Shown piece after piece: positions 17,027 to 26,145 of a stretch of DNA of 64,000 nt. The position numbers were made by a program, and so were the translations under genes. This DNA comes from Silvimonas terrae (GTDB taxonomy: Bacteria > Pseudomonadota > Gammaproteobacteria > Burkholderiales > Chitinibacteraceae): NCBI RefSeq assembly GCF_014202765.1, contig NZ_JACHHN010000001.1, forward strand, positions 394,118 through 458,117. Direction: 5' to 3'. How positions within the stretch are numbered: position 1 is the stretch's first letter; the number at the start of each line of letters is the position of its first letter. The notes below the pieces were generated by a model, which searched no databases, had not been told where the DNA came from, and saw only the letters and a list, made by a program, of their open reading frames with translations.

Positions 17027-18697
17027 TTACTTGCGTTTGGCCGGGCTGGCCTTTTTGGCTGCCGGCGCGGCGGCTTTCGTCGCCGCTTTGGCAGCCGGTT
17101 TTTTGGCCCCTTTGCCTGCCATGTACAGATCGTAGTAGTGCGTGCCCAGCTTGCGTACCGCGGCACCAATACGGGCGTAATCCACTTCGTTCAAGTTGGC
17201 CAGCGAGACGCGGCCGGACGGGTGGGTGGTGCCAAAGCCCCGGCCTGGCAACAGCACCACGCCGGTTTGTTCTGCCAGGCGCAGCAAGAACTCGTTGGGT
17301 TTGAATTGCAGGAGCATGGCATCAACAAATTCTTTGCCATACAACTGGCCGGCGATGGTTTCCCAGTCCAGCAGATGGTAGTAGTCAATCGAATCCGGAT
17401 CGTGCGGTACTGGCAGGCCAATTTCCTTGTACAGCGCAATCTTGCGACGCCGAACAATGCGTTTCATGGCCTTCTTGTAGGCTTCCGGCTCATCCATCAG
17501 GGCAAAGAGCGAGAACAATGCCATTTGCGCCTGGACCGGGGTGGAAAGACCCGCAGTGTGGTTCAGCGCCACTGTGCGGCTGTCGGCCACCAGGCGATCA
17601 ATGAATTTGAGTTTGCGGGGTTCAGTGGTGATGGAGCCATAACGCTCATCCAGTTCTTTGAGTTTGGCGGCCGGCAGTTTGCCGATCAACTCGTCAAAGA
17701 CGTTGTTTTCATGCGTCGCCACCACGCCCATGCGCCAGCCTGTCGCCCCAAAGTATTTGGAGAACGAATACACCAGGATGGTGTTGTACGGGCACAGCGC
17801 AAACAAAGAGACAAAGTCATCGGCAAAGGTGCCGTACACATCGTCGGTCAGCAAAATGAGGTCAGGGCGTTTTTTGACGATGGCCGCAATGTATTCCAGC
17901 GTTTCATTGCTGATGCGCACGGACGGCGGGTTGCTGGGGTTGACCAGGAAGAACGCCTTGACCTTGGGGTCCAGCAGTTTATCCAGTTCTTTTTTGGTGA
18001 ATTGCCAGTTGTTTTCTGGCGGAGCATCCACGGTCACGACATGCAGCTTGTAGTCGTTCAGTTCCGGGATTTCGATATACGGTGTAAAGATCGGCATGCC
18101 CAGCGCGATGGTATCGCCCGGGTTCAACAGGCCGTTTTCACGCAGGCTGTTGAAGAGGTAGGTCATGGCTGCCGTGCCGCCTTCTACCGCGTACATGTCA
18201 AAGCGGCCAACGAAGGGGTGGGTGCCGACCATTTCGCGGTGGATGTAATGCGCCACCACTTCTTCGGTCAGCTTGAGCATGCGATCAGGCACCGGGTAGT
18301 TACAACCCAGGATGGCTTCACACATTTCGTAAATGAAGTCGCCCGCATCCAGCCCTAGCTGATCCCGCACATAAGAGACCGAGGACTTCAGAAAGTCGAT
18401 GCCTTCGGTGCCGACATGTGTATTGGTAAAAATCTCGAAACGCGCTTCAATACCTTCGCGATGGGGGAAACCACCCACGCCCTCAGGCATATAGATGAAC
18501 GAGCGCTCGGCTTCGGTCATGGCAAACAGGCCAAACTGGAAGAACCCGTGACGCGGGACCGTAGCCAGAAAATTCGGGTTGCCGCGCCCGGCATTGAGCA
18601 TGGCGCGTTCACGATTGCTGGATGCGGACTTCATCAGTACATCCTTGAGCTCAAACGGACTCAAGGTAGCCAGTTCTTCGAAATTGAGGGTACTCAT
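17027..18697 (-). CDS. aspD: Bifunctional aspartate aminotransferase / aspartate 4-decarboxylase
   Basis: 556 residues from the ATG at 18697 with AGGAG upstream; the longer frame from 18742 has no such site. It is a PLP fold-type I enzyme of the AsdA/AspD family, making alanine and CO2 from aspartate. The Schiff-base lysine is in ILVYSFSKYFGATGWRMG. Family traits include the N-terminal NAGRGNPNFLATVPR segment and NPSNPPSVRIS. It is last in an operon after two AspT antiporters, the known aspartate/alanine proton-motive cycle arrangement. The last ~28 residues are a Lys/Ala/Pro-rich tail (KPAAKAATKAAAPAAKKASP), which the family usually lacks. Confidence 0.95.
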   Translation of the reverse strand: MSTLNFEELATLSPFELKDVLMKSASSNRERAMLNAGRGNPNFLATVPRHGFFQFGLFAMTEAERSFIYMPEGVGGFPHREGIEARFEIFTNTHVGTEGIDFLKSSVSYVRDQLGLDAGDFIYEMCEAILGCNYPVPDRMLKLTEEVVAHYIHREMVGTHPFVGRFDMYAVEGGTAAMTYLFNSLRENGLLNPGDTIALGMPIFTPYIEIPELNDYKLHVVTVDAPPENNWQFTKKELDKLLDPKVKAFFLVNPSNPPSVRISNETLEYIAAIVKKRPDLILLTDDVYGTFADDFVSLFALCPYNTILVYSFSKYFGATGWRMGVVATHENNVFDELIGKLPAAKLKELDERYGSITTEPRKLKFIDRLVADSRTVALNHTAGLSTPVQAQMALFSLFALMDEPEAYKKAMKRIVRRRKIALYKEIGLPVPHDPDSIDYYHLLDWETIAGQLYGKEFVDAMLLQFKPNEFLLRLAEQTGVVLLPGRGFGTTHPSGRVSLANLNEVDYARIGAAVRKLGTHYYDLYMAGKGAKKPAAKAATKAAAPAAKKASPAKRK

Positions 18698-18757
18698 CGA
18701 AACAGCTCCTGTTGCATCGTTTACAAAGGAACGGGCCGGCACACCCGGCCCGGTTGA

Positions 18758-20443
18758 TCAAACCAGGGCCACAATCAGCGGACCCAACAGCGTCAGAAAT
18801 ACGTTGGCCAGGGCGTAGGTGATGGCAAACGGCACCGTCGGGACCGAGTTCTCTGCCTTGGTCAGGATTTCACCAAACGCCGGGTTGGCACTGCGTGAGC
18901 CCGAGAGCGCCCCCGCAAAGACGGCCACGTTGTCGTAGCGCAGCACATAGCGCCCGAACAACATGGTCAGGATCATCGGCAGCATGGTGACCACCACGCC
19001 GATCAGAAAGATGGACATGCCCTGCGCGCGCACGGTTTCGACCGCTTGCAAGCCGGACGACAAACCCACCACCACCACAAAACCAGCCAGCCCCAGGTCT
19101 TTGAGCAGTTGTACCGCCCCGTTGGGGATCAGCCCGAAGCTTTGTTTTTTGGCGCGATACCAGCCAAACAACAGGCCAGACAACAAGGCCCCGCCGCCGC
19201 TGCCCAGGGTGAGTGGAATCGAACCGAGCTTGACCACCAGCAAACCAATCAACAGACCGACGACCAGGCCCGCGCCCATGTAGACGAAGTCCGTTTTGTC
19301 GCTGGGGATCACCATGTAGCCAATCTGCCCGGCGACGCGGTTGATATCGCGCTCTGCACCGTATATCTGCACTGTATCGCCGCGCTCGATCCGGGTGTCC
19401 GGGCCCAGTACCTGGGGTTTGCCCATGCGCGACACGCCGGTCAGATACACGCCATGGCGCACCACCGGCGAGGTCTGTTCGGCAATTTCGCGGATGGTTT
19501 TGCCAATCAGGTTCTGGCTGGTGACGACCAGTTCCCGGGCTTGCACCACCAGATCCATGCCTTCTTCACCCTGGATTTCAGAGCCCAGGGTGGGCGCTTG
19601 CTCCAGCACCGCAGTGCGGCGGCCGACCACCAGCACGATATCGCCCTGTTGCAACAGCGTATCGCCACCGATGTCGATCACCTTGCCATCGCGCTTGAGT
19701 TTTTCCAGCGTGATGGGAGGCTGCGACGCTTGTTCGATCTCGTTCACCTGGCGGCCGGCCGCTGCGCCAATGCGGTACAAACGCCCAACCAGTGCTGGTG
19801 CTGCCGCCAACTGGCCTGGGCCAAGTACATGCACGCCGGCCTGTTGCGATGCCTCTGCCGCAATGGCGTCTTCACGGATGCTGCGCCCCATCAACTTGGG
19901 CAGCATGTTCACGCAGACGATAATCGCGCCAAACGAGCCAAACACGTAGGTCACTGCGTAACCAATGGCCACATTGGCCTGCAAGCGTTTGACCTCATCC
20001 GCCCCCAGCCCCAGTTTGGTGATGGCGTCACCTGCCGTACCGATAATGGCCGATTGCGTGAGCCCGCCTGCCGCAATACCGGCGGCCAGCCCTTTATCGA
20101 GAGAGAAGATCTTGGCGCAGACCACCACCGTAATCAGCCCGGTAATGGATAACACCGCCGCCAGAATGATTTCCCGGATCGACTGCTTGCCCAGGGAAGA
20201 AAAAAAGCTCGGGCCGCTTTCATAGCCCACCGCATAGATAAACAGCGCAAACAGCACGGCTTTGACGCCCGGATCAACCGTCACGCCAACCTGACTGACG
20301 ACCACTGCCACCAGCAACGACCCGGCAACGCCGCCCAACTGGAACTTGCCAAAGTGAATCTGGCCGATCCGATAACCTACCGCCAATGAGAAGAACAGCG
20401 CGATCTCCGGCGAATGCTTGAAAATATCGTGCAACCAGTCCAC
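18758..20443 (-). CDS. aspT: Aspartate:alanine antiporter, proximal copy
   Basis: 561 residues from a GTG at 20443 that has AAGGGAG upstream; an ATG at 20479 adds 12 residues without a ribosome site. AspT/YidE-YbjL family of the AAE transporters: five or six N-terminal membrane helices, two TrkA-C (RCK_C) domains in the middle (about residues 200-370), then five or six C-terminal helices. Signature segments include GLTQSAIIGTAGDA and ALSGSRSANPAFGEI. It exchanges aspartate for alanine, producing proton-motive force together with AspD. It is 61 bases from aspD and 55 bases from the upstream paralogue, clearly one transcription unit. Confidence 0.92.
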   Translation of the reverse strand: MDWLHDIFKHSPEIALFFSLAVGYRIGQIHFGKFQLGGVAGSLLVAVVVSQVGVTVDPGVKAVLFALFIYAVGYESGPSFFSSLGKQSIREIILAAVLSITGLITVVVCAKIFSLDKGLAAGIAAGGLTQSAIIGTAGDAITKLGLGADEVKRLQANVAIGYAVTYVFGSFGAIIVCVNMLPKLMGRSIREDAIAAEASQQAGVHVLGPGQLAAAPALVGRLYRIGAAAGRQVNEIEQASQPPITLEKLKRDGKVIDIGGDTLLQQGDIVLVVGRRTAVLEQAPTLGSEIQGEEGMDLVVQARELVVTSQNLIGKTIREIAEQTSPVVRHGVYLTGVSRMGKPQVLGPDTRIERGDTVQIYGAERDINRVAGQIGYMVIPSDKTDFVYMGAGLVVGLLIGLLVVKLGSIPLTLGSGGGALLSGLLFGWYRAKKQSFGLIPNGAVQLLKDLGLAGFVVVVGLSSGLQAVETVRAQGMSIFLIGVVVTMLPMILTMLFGRYVLRYDNVAVFAGALSGSRSANPAFGEILTKAENSVPTVPFAITYALANVFLTLLGPLIVALV

Positions 20444-20498
20444 TTCTATCTCCCTTGACTGAAACAATGACTGAAACAATCAGATCAACCTGGAACAA

Positions 20499-22196
20499 CT
20501 AGTGCGCACCCACCGCGCCAGACAGGAACACGATCAGTGGTCCCATCAAAGGCAGGAGTGCATTGGAAATGGCGTAGGTGATGGTGTAGCCCAAGAGCGG
20601 GGTGGTATTGCCGGCGACGTTGACCACGGCGCTCAATGCCGGCGTACTGCATTGCTGACCGGCAATGGCGCCCAGCAACACCGGCGCTTCCAGCTTGAGG
20701 ACATAACGGCCGACCAGCAGGGAAACCAGGGCGGGGACGAGGGCGATCAGCACCCCTGTCAGCGGCAAGGCCACACCGTATTTGTGGATGAGGGTCAGCG
20801 CTTGCGGGCCGGAAGAAAGACCCACGCAGGCAATGAACACGGCCAGCCCCAGGTCTTTCATCAGTGCCACCGCAGAAGCGGGGATGTTGCCCATTTGCGG
20901 GTTACGCGCCTGATACCAGCCAAACACCAGGCCGGTCAGCAAGGCACCGCCGCCAGTGCCAAGTGAGAACGCCACGCCAGACAAGCGCACGCTGAACATG
21001 CCAATCAGAATGCCCAGCACAATGCCAAGGCCGGCAAAGGTAAAGTCGGTGCGCTCTGACTGATCTACCCTTGCCCCCAGGCGCGGTGCCAGCCGGTTCA
21101 GATCCTCGTGCGAGCCATACAGCCGCAGGACGTCGCCATATTGCAGATGGACCTCAAACAGCGGCGGGATCGGTTGCCCGCCCCGGGTGATGGCCATGAG
21201 GTGTACACCCTCGCTCACGCCAGACTTGCGTCCCATCTCGACCAGTTGGGCCAGTGTGTAACCTTCCAGATCCCGCCGGTTGAACACCACCTCAACGGTC
21301 TCAATGGCAAAATCCAGCGCACTGACATCGGCGTGTTCCGGGCCGATGGCCACGGCGGCTTCCAGCACTGCCGCGCGCCGACCCGTCAGCAGCACCAGAT
21401 CGTCCCGGCTTAACACCAGTTCTTGCGTCAGCGGCAAGATCTGCCCGGCCCGCATGACCCGGCCCACCTCAATGCCTGGGAAACGGTTCTCGACGTCGTC
21501 AACAGACAGGCCCACGGCCTCGGTCACCTGGAATGCGCGGCCCACCATTTCTGGCGCGGCCTGGTTGCCGTGGGCATCCTGCACCGAACCGCCCATGCTT
21601 TCCCACAGACGCCTGGCTTCCGCTTCCACATTCATGCGCAGTAACAGCGGGAAAATCTGGCTGGTCATCACCACAATGGTGATGAGTCCAAATACGTAGG
21701 TGACCGAATAAGCGGTGACCACATTGGCCTGTAACTGCTTGATCTGCGCCGCAGGCAAAGCCAGTTTGCCCACCGCATCCGACGCCGTACCGACCACCGC
21801 AGATTCTGTCGCCGCCCCGGCCATCAAGCCGGATGCCGTGCCTTGATCCAGTTTCAGGAGGTGGGTCGCGCCCAGCACCAGGGCCAGGACCACAACGATT
21901 TCGATGGCAGAGAACAGACCCAGGCGCAGGCCTTTGGCGTTGAGATTGGCAAAGAACTGCGGGCCGCCGGCAAAGCCCAGCGCAAAGATGAACAAGGCAA
22001 AGAACACGTTCTTGACGCCCGCGTCTGGCTGTACGCCGATCTGCCCGATCAACAAGGCAGCCAATAGCGTCCCGCACACGCCCCCCAACTGGATGGACAT
22101 GAAACGGATGGAGCCTATGGCGTGCCCTAGCGCCAGTGCCAGGAACAACGCGATGCTGGGATTTTCTTGTAGCAATTTGACGGCAAGATCAAGCAT
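20499..22196 (-). CDS. aspT: Aspartate:alanine antiporter family protein, distal copy
   Basis: 565 residues, homologous over its length to the next gene: membrane helices, two central TrkA-C domains, and matching motifs at the same places (GAATESAVVGTASDA; GAIAGQQCSTPALSA). The end motif differs from the other copy (QQCSTP rather than SRSANP), so substrate preference may differ. First gene of the three-gene operon. A second copy could form a heteromeric transporter or carry another dicarboxylate/amino acid pair. Start ATG at 22196; upstream ribosome site is weak. Confidence 0.9.
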   Translation of the reverse strand: MLDLAVKLLQENPSIALFLALALGHAIGSIRFMSIQLGGVCGTLLAALLIGQIGVQPDAGVKNVFFALFIFALGFAGGPQFFANLNAKGLRLGLFSAIEIVVVLALVLGATHLLKLDQGTASGLMAGAATESAVVGTASDAVGKLALPAAQIKQLQANVVTAYSVTYVFGLITIVVMTSQIFPLLLRMNVEAEARRLWESMGGSVQDAHGNQAAPEMVGRAFQVTEAVGLSVDDVENRFPGIEVGRVMRAGQILPLTQELVLSRDDLVLLTGRRAAVLEAAVAIGPEHADVSALDFAIETVEVVFNRRDLEGYTLAQLVEMGRKSGVSEGVHLMAITRGGQPIPPLFEVHLQYGDVLRLYGSHEDLNRLAPRLGARVDQSERTDFTFAGLGIVLGILIGMFSVRLSGVAFSLGTGGGALLTGLVFGWYQARNPQMGNIPASAVALMKDLGLAVFIACVGLSSGPQALTLIHKYGVALPLTGVLIALVPALVSLLVGRYVLKLEAPVLLGAIAGQQCSTPALSAVVNVAGNTTPLLGYTITYAISNALLPLMGPLIVFLSGAVGAH

Positions 22197-22255
22197 ATGG
22201 TCTTTTTTCTGTCAGACATTCTCTGATTACGCTAGACCATAAGAACTACGGATGC

Positions 22256-22272
22256 TTGAGAATTTCTCTCAA
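22256..22272. promoter_or_regulatory. Inverted repeat upstream of the aspT-aspT-aspD operon
   Basis: TTGAGA-N5-TCTCAA, 60 bases upstream of the first aspT start, in the expected promoter/leader region. It could be an operator. The remaining gap to 22,652 shows no gene. Confidence 0.35.
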
Positions 22273-22652
22273 CTGAAACAAATCTTTGCCAGCACCCACA
22301 TTTTTGCAATGAGGTCTGGATAGCCCGCCAATTGGGGAATCGCGGCCGGTAGGCAGGGGAGGGGATGCGCAGAAAAAGCCCGATCGGGCCGCTTGCATGG
22401 TGTGCTGGGCACCCTGCACATTTTCTGCTGGGGCGCCGGATTCTCGAAAGTACCCCAGCCAATTGTGAGCATAGCGCCGACCCACGCAAGCCAGGACCGT
22501 TCCCCTGGATTCCTGGTAAAACCCACGCTCTGCCGGGGTACTTGTTCGCAACCGGCGTTTTAGGATTTGCCTGAGAATCTCATCAGACCACCCTCGGGAA
22601 GTGAACCGGCCACGTCGTCACGGCCCACTCCGTTGAACGCAGGAATCTCCGC

Positions 22653-23102
22653 ATGTTTCGCAAAAAATTCCGGGCTGAACCGGCCATTGCCTTGACCGTG
22701 CTGTATGCAGCGCTATCGCTGGGCGCGCGCGCCAATTTGCCAAGGCAAGGTGTGTACTGGCCATTGCCGCAAGACCAGCGCGCCGGATTGCTGCTTGAGC
22801 CAGAGCAACCTGCTGCCGCCAAGACCGCAGCAGAAAAACCGCAAGAGATCGCCAGCACCGGCAGCGCGCTGCAAATGGTGCACTCGGTCCAGTTGACGGG
22901 GGTTAGCCGGTTTACCGAAGACGTATTTGAGCCGTATCTGCACTATCTGAAGCATCGGCCGCTGGCCATGCCGATGGTAGAAACCGTCATCCAGGCCGTC
23001 ACCGCCCATTACCAGGTGAACGGACATCCGTTACCGCGCATTTTTGCTTGCGTCGACGATGGCCGCGCGGGGCATCTTATCCTTGCCGTGTTCGAGGCCT
23101 GA
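22653..23102 (+). CDS. Exported stand-alone POTRA-like domain protein
   Basis: 149 residues with a signal peptide (about 1-28, cleavage near ARA-N) and a proline/alanine linker. Residues ~72-149 (VHSVQLTGVSRFTEDVFEPY, helix, then LPRIFACVDDGRAGHLILAV) have the beta-alpha-alpha-beta-beta look of a POTRA_2 domain from ShlB/FhaC two-partner secretion transporters. No barrel follows, so it is either a remnant or a free periplasmic module. Convergent to gapA with a shared terminator. Confidence 0.6.
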   Translation: MFRKKFRAEPAIALTVLYAALSLGARANLPRQGVYWPLPQDQRAGLLLEPEQPAAAKTAAEKPQEIASTGSALQMVHSVQLTGVSRFTEDVFEPYLHYLKHRPLAMPMVETVIQAVTAHYQVNGHPLPRIFACVDDGRAGHLILAVFEA

Positions 23103-23116
23103 TGGCTTGGCCGCGC

Positions 23117-23170
23117 GCCCATCCATGACAAAGCCCCAGTGAATACCGGGGCTTTGTCATGGATGGGCGT
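23117..23170. terminator. Bidirectional terminator between the POTRA-like gene and gapA
   Basis: A perfect stem of about 22 bp (GCCCATCCATGACAAAGCCC with its complement) around a ten-base loop, exactly between two convergent stops. The gapA stop lies immediately beyond it. Confidence 0.8.
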
Positions 23171-23174
23171 CGAC

Positions 23175-24173
23175 TCAACCCAGTTTTACAAACTTCTCCA
23201 GCGTGCGGATCAACTGCGTGACAAAACCGTGCTCGTTGTCATACCAGGCCACGGTTTTCACCAGTTGTAGATCGCCGCTTTCGCTGATTTCGGTCTGGGT
23301 CGCATCAAAGACCGAGCCAAACGTACTGCCGATCACGTCAGACGAGACAATTTCTTCTTCCGTATAGCCATAGGACTCGCTGGCAGCGGCTTTCATGGCC
23401 GCGTTGATTTCTTCTGCACTGACCTTTTTGCCCAGAATGGTGACCAGTTCGGTGACCGAACCGGTCTTGACCGGCACCCGCTGGGCGTGACCTTTGAGTT
23501 TGCCAGTCAGCGACGGAATCACCAGGCCAATTGCCTTGGCCGCACCGGTGGTATGCGGGATCACGTTTTCTGCGGCAGCGCGGCTGGCGCGCAAGTCTTT
23601 GCCGCGCGGGCCGTCCACCAGCGCCTGAGTGCCGGTGTAGGCATGGACAGTGGTCATGGTGCCGACCTTGATGCCAAAGTTGTCTTCCAGCACTTTGGCC
23701 ATCGGCGCCAGGCAATTGGTGGTGCAAGAGGCGACCGAAATAAACTTGTCCGTCGCCGTCATGACGTCATCGTTCACGGCGTAAACAATGGTTTTCATAT
23801 TGCCGGCTGGCGCGGAGACCAGCACTTTGCGCGCGCCGGCAGTCAGGTGCGCCTGGGCTTTTTCTTCCGAGGTATAAAAACCTGTGCATTCCACCACCAC
23901 ATTCACGTCCAGTTTCCCCCACGGGATATTGGCCGCGTCTTTCTCGGCGTACACGGCAATTTTCTGGCCGTTCACGATCAGCGCGTCTTCGGTGTAATCC
24001 ACGCTCCACCCAAATGCGCCGTAGTTGGAGTCATGGCGCAGCAGGTAGGCCAGTACCTTGGGCGAAGTCAGATCATTAATCGCCACGACTTCCAGCCCCG
24101 ATTTCACTTCCAGCATACGGCGCAATACCAGCCGACCAATCCGGCCAAACCCGTTAATCCCGATCTTGTTCAT
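23175..24173 (-). CDS. gapA: Glyceraldehyde-3-phosphate dehydrogenase, type I
   Basis: 332 residues from the ATG at 24173 preceded by GGGAG; upstream in-frame residues to 24344 are not typical. NAD-binding [10 protein letters not shown] at the start, active-site Cys in [16 protein letters not shown], and the ending [20 protein letters not shown]. It converts glyceraldehyde-3-phosphate, phosphate and NAD to 1,3-bisphosphoglycerate in glycolysis and the reverse in gluconeogenesis. It has typical length and no anomalies. No other glycolytic gene adjoins it. Confidence 0.97.
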   Translation of the reverse strand: MNKIGINGFGRIGRLVLRRMLEVKSGLEVVAINDLTSPKVLAYLLRHDSNYGAFGWSVDYTEDALIVNGQKIAVYAEKDAANIPWGKLDVNVVVECTGFYTSEEKAQAHLTAGARKVLVSAPAGNMKTIVYAVNDDVMTATDKFISVASCTTNCLAPMAKVLEDNFGIKVGTMTTVHAYTGTQALVDGPRGKDLRASRAAAENVIPHTTGAAKAIGLVIPSLTGKLKGHAQRVPVKTGSVTELVTILGKKVSAEEINAAMKAAASESYGYTEEEIVSSDVIGSTFGSVFDATQTEISESGDLQLVKTVAWYDNEHGFVTQLIRTLEKFVKLG

Positions 24174-24394
24174 GTGATGTCTCCCGCCAGGCTTGAACCT
24201 GCGCGCTATGTTGTGGTTGGCACCCCTGCCTGGCACTGGCATGGCTACTTTGGGCGCACGGCTCTTAATGTAGTACGTGGTCATTGCAGTTGAAAGTACA
24301 TGCAGAAAGCTGGATCTGTCTGAAGAGGGAGGTGGACTTGTCATTTCGGCGGATGCCGGACTTCAGTACGGCCTTTGCTGGCAGATGCCACTTT

Positions 24395-24434
24395 GTAGCC
24401 CGGATGGAGCCGAAGGCGGGAATCCGGGGGGCGG
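24395..24434. repeat. REP-A palindromic repeat copy
   Basis: GTAGCCCGGATGGAGCC ... GGGAATCCGGGG: a single half of the palindromic family found in arrays around the RAYT gene at 56.2 kb. Confidence 0.7.
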
Positions 24435-24457
24435 ACCTGATTACATGGCGTTGAGGG

Positions 24458-24492
24458 GTAGGGTGGATTCGGAGCGGTAGCGACAATCCACC
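24458..24492. repeat. REP-B palindromic repeat copy
   Basis: GTAGGGTGGATTCGGAGCGG ... CGACAATCCACC, a second short palindromic family (GGTGGATT/AATCCACC core) that recurs in the 31.9-32.4 kb array. Confidence 0.7.
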
Positions 24493-24566
24493 TTTGCACC
24501 GTTTGCGTGTTCGCGCCTGACGGCGCGGGGTTGAAAGGCGTTACATACCGGCGGTGGCCGGAGCAC

Positions 24567-24614
24567 GTTACTTTTCTTTGCGTCGCCAGCCTCGGCGGCC
24601 CCAAGAAAAGTAAC
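24567..24614. repeat. Inverted repeat resembling widespread intergenic palindromes
   Basis: GTTACTTTTCTTTG and CCAAGAAAAGTAAC form a stem around a GC-rich centre. The arm sequence followed by CAAAAGAAAGGCGACC is a motif I have met near many proteobacterial repeats; origin unknown. Confidence 0.5.
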
Positions 24615-24792
24615 CAAAAGAAAGGCGACCCCAGCCTGCCCCTTGGTGGGTACCCCCACAAAGGCACCGGAGTACCAGATGGCAGTTGCAGCGGGGTGGC
24701 GGCCCTCCGGGCTGCCCTCAGTCGGTCGGGAGCCCAAGGTCTCCCTCCACTCTTTCGGCGCTTGGCTTTGATGGGAGGAAAGTCAAAAACAA

Positions 24793-24900
<108 letters not shown>

Positions 24901-25020
24901 CACCAACACCAACCCCGTAAACCATCTATGCGCAGGACGGGCGGTATGTCGGGTGTGGGCTGGGCCCGCGTTGTCGACTGCTCTGCTATGTTGAAATTCG
25001 ATAGTCAGCAGGGGCGGATC

Positions 25021-25323
25021 ATGTACAAGTTTTACATCGTCAGCCTGGCGTTGCTGGTGGTGTCTGGCTGCACCAGCAACAAGGGGCCGGCTGCGGCGCC
25101 GGCTGGACCAGAACCACAGGCACACTGTAATGCAGATGCGGTGCAGGCCCGCGTCGGGCAGCGGGCTGATCCGGATCAACTGGACGCCATTCGCCAGCAA
25201 GCAGATGCCAGAGTGCTGCGCGTGATCAAGCCGGGTGACGCAGTCACCATGGATTACAACGTGACCCGGTTGAATCTGGAAGTCGATGACGCGGGCGTCA
25301 TCAAAAAAGCCAGCTGCGGTTAA
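25021..25323 (+). CDS. Small lipoprotein, peptidase inhibitor I78-like
   Basis: 100 residues from the ATG at 25021 with a purine-rich site upstream. Signal peptide and lipobox VVSGC (C17), then a Pro/Ala linker. The body HCNADAVQARVGQRAD ... RVLRVIKPGDAVTMDYNVTR ... LNLEVDDAGVIKKASCG follows the I78 inhibitor family pattern (conserved C, Q-G motif, 'D.R..R.N...D..G.I....CG'). It would protect the envelope against serine proteases. Its stop overlaps the stop region of the convergent hemerythrin gene by four bases. Confidence 0.8.
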   Translation: MYKFYIVSLALLVVSGCTSNKGPAAAPAGPEPQAHCNADAVQARVGQRADPDQLDAIRQQADARVLRVIKPGDAVTMDYNVTRLNLEVDDAGVIKKASCG

Positions 25324-25781
25324 CCGGTGATGCCAGACCAGAAACGGTCCAGCCAGCCTTTTTTCTGCCACCTGGCTTGCGCGCCGCGCTCCAGGAAAAA
25401 TGACGCGTAGCGGGTATCGCCTTCCTGAATGTGATGCGTGAGCCAGTTGCGCAGAAAATGCAGCAATTCAAACGTCACGGCGTCGCCGGCCTCTACCCGT
25501 TTCTGGAACGCATGCAGATCCGAAATCAGGATCTCATGGTGCTGTTTGTGCTCTTCGTAATCCGGGTAACCCAGAATGCGCATCAGGCTTTCTTCCACGG
25601 TGAAATGGATGCGCGTGTAGTCCGCCAGTCGGCCCAGAATGTCTACCGAGGCCACCCGGCCTTGATGGCGGTGGATGGCCTCGTATAACTCGTTGAGCAA
25701 GTTCACCAGCACTTTGTGTTGTTCGTCGATTTCCTGAATACCCACCGACAGGCTGTCGTCCCACTGCACCAGCGTTTGCAT
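25320..25781 (-). CDS. Bacteriohemerythrin
   Basis: 153 residues with the full set of diiron ligands: H22 in DEQHK, H and E in RIHFTVEES, H in YEEHKQHHEIL, and H plus D in WLTHHIQEGDTRY. It binds O2 reversibly and serves oxygen sensing, storage or delivery in the cytoplasm. Divergent from the chemoreceptor gene with a 364-bp AT-rich gap; aerotaxis linkage is conceivable but not shown. Confidence 0.93.
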   Translation of the reverse strand: MQTLVQWDDSLSVGIQEIDEQHKVLVNLLNELYEAIHRHQGRVASVDILGRLADYTRIHFTVEESLMRILGYPDYEEHKQHHEILISDLHAFQKRVEAGDAVTFELLHFLRNWLTHHIQEGDTRYASFFLERGAQARWQKKGWLDRFWSGITG

Positions 25782-26077
25782 CTTGTGTCTCTCTTATGAC
25801 AATTCGATATGCTGATTACATGGCCGGAGAGGGGTCTTGATCTGCATCAAGCTCGTTCTGCTCTTGAGCTCATCGGTATCGCGGCATCCTGGCGCAAGTC
25901 GGATTCATCTCACAAATGTTGGCTGGTTTTTTTGTGCGGCTGGCAAATAAATTTCTATTGTTGAAAGCAAATTTTTCAGAGATGAACAAAACCGGTAAAA
26001 AAACCCACTATTTAGTAAGTTTATGTTGCTTATATCAAAAATCAGTTGGTGTTTTGTGATAGTTCCGGATATGGTTT

Positions 26078-26108
26078 GTACATAAAAAAAGAAACATCAG
26101 TTATGTAC
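26078..26108. promoter_or_regulatory. Inverted repeat in the hemerythrin-chemoreceptor gap
   Basis: GTACATAA-N15-TTATGTAC, perfect 8-base arms, 38 bases upstream of the chemoreceptor start, inside an AT-rich stretch. Looks like an operator or a promoter-overlapping site. Nothing else is recognised in 25,782-26,145. Confidence 0.4.
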
Positions 26109-26145
26109 TTGTCATGATTGGAAACAGAGAGACCTGGAACCCGAT

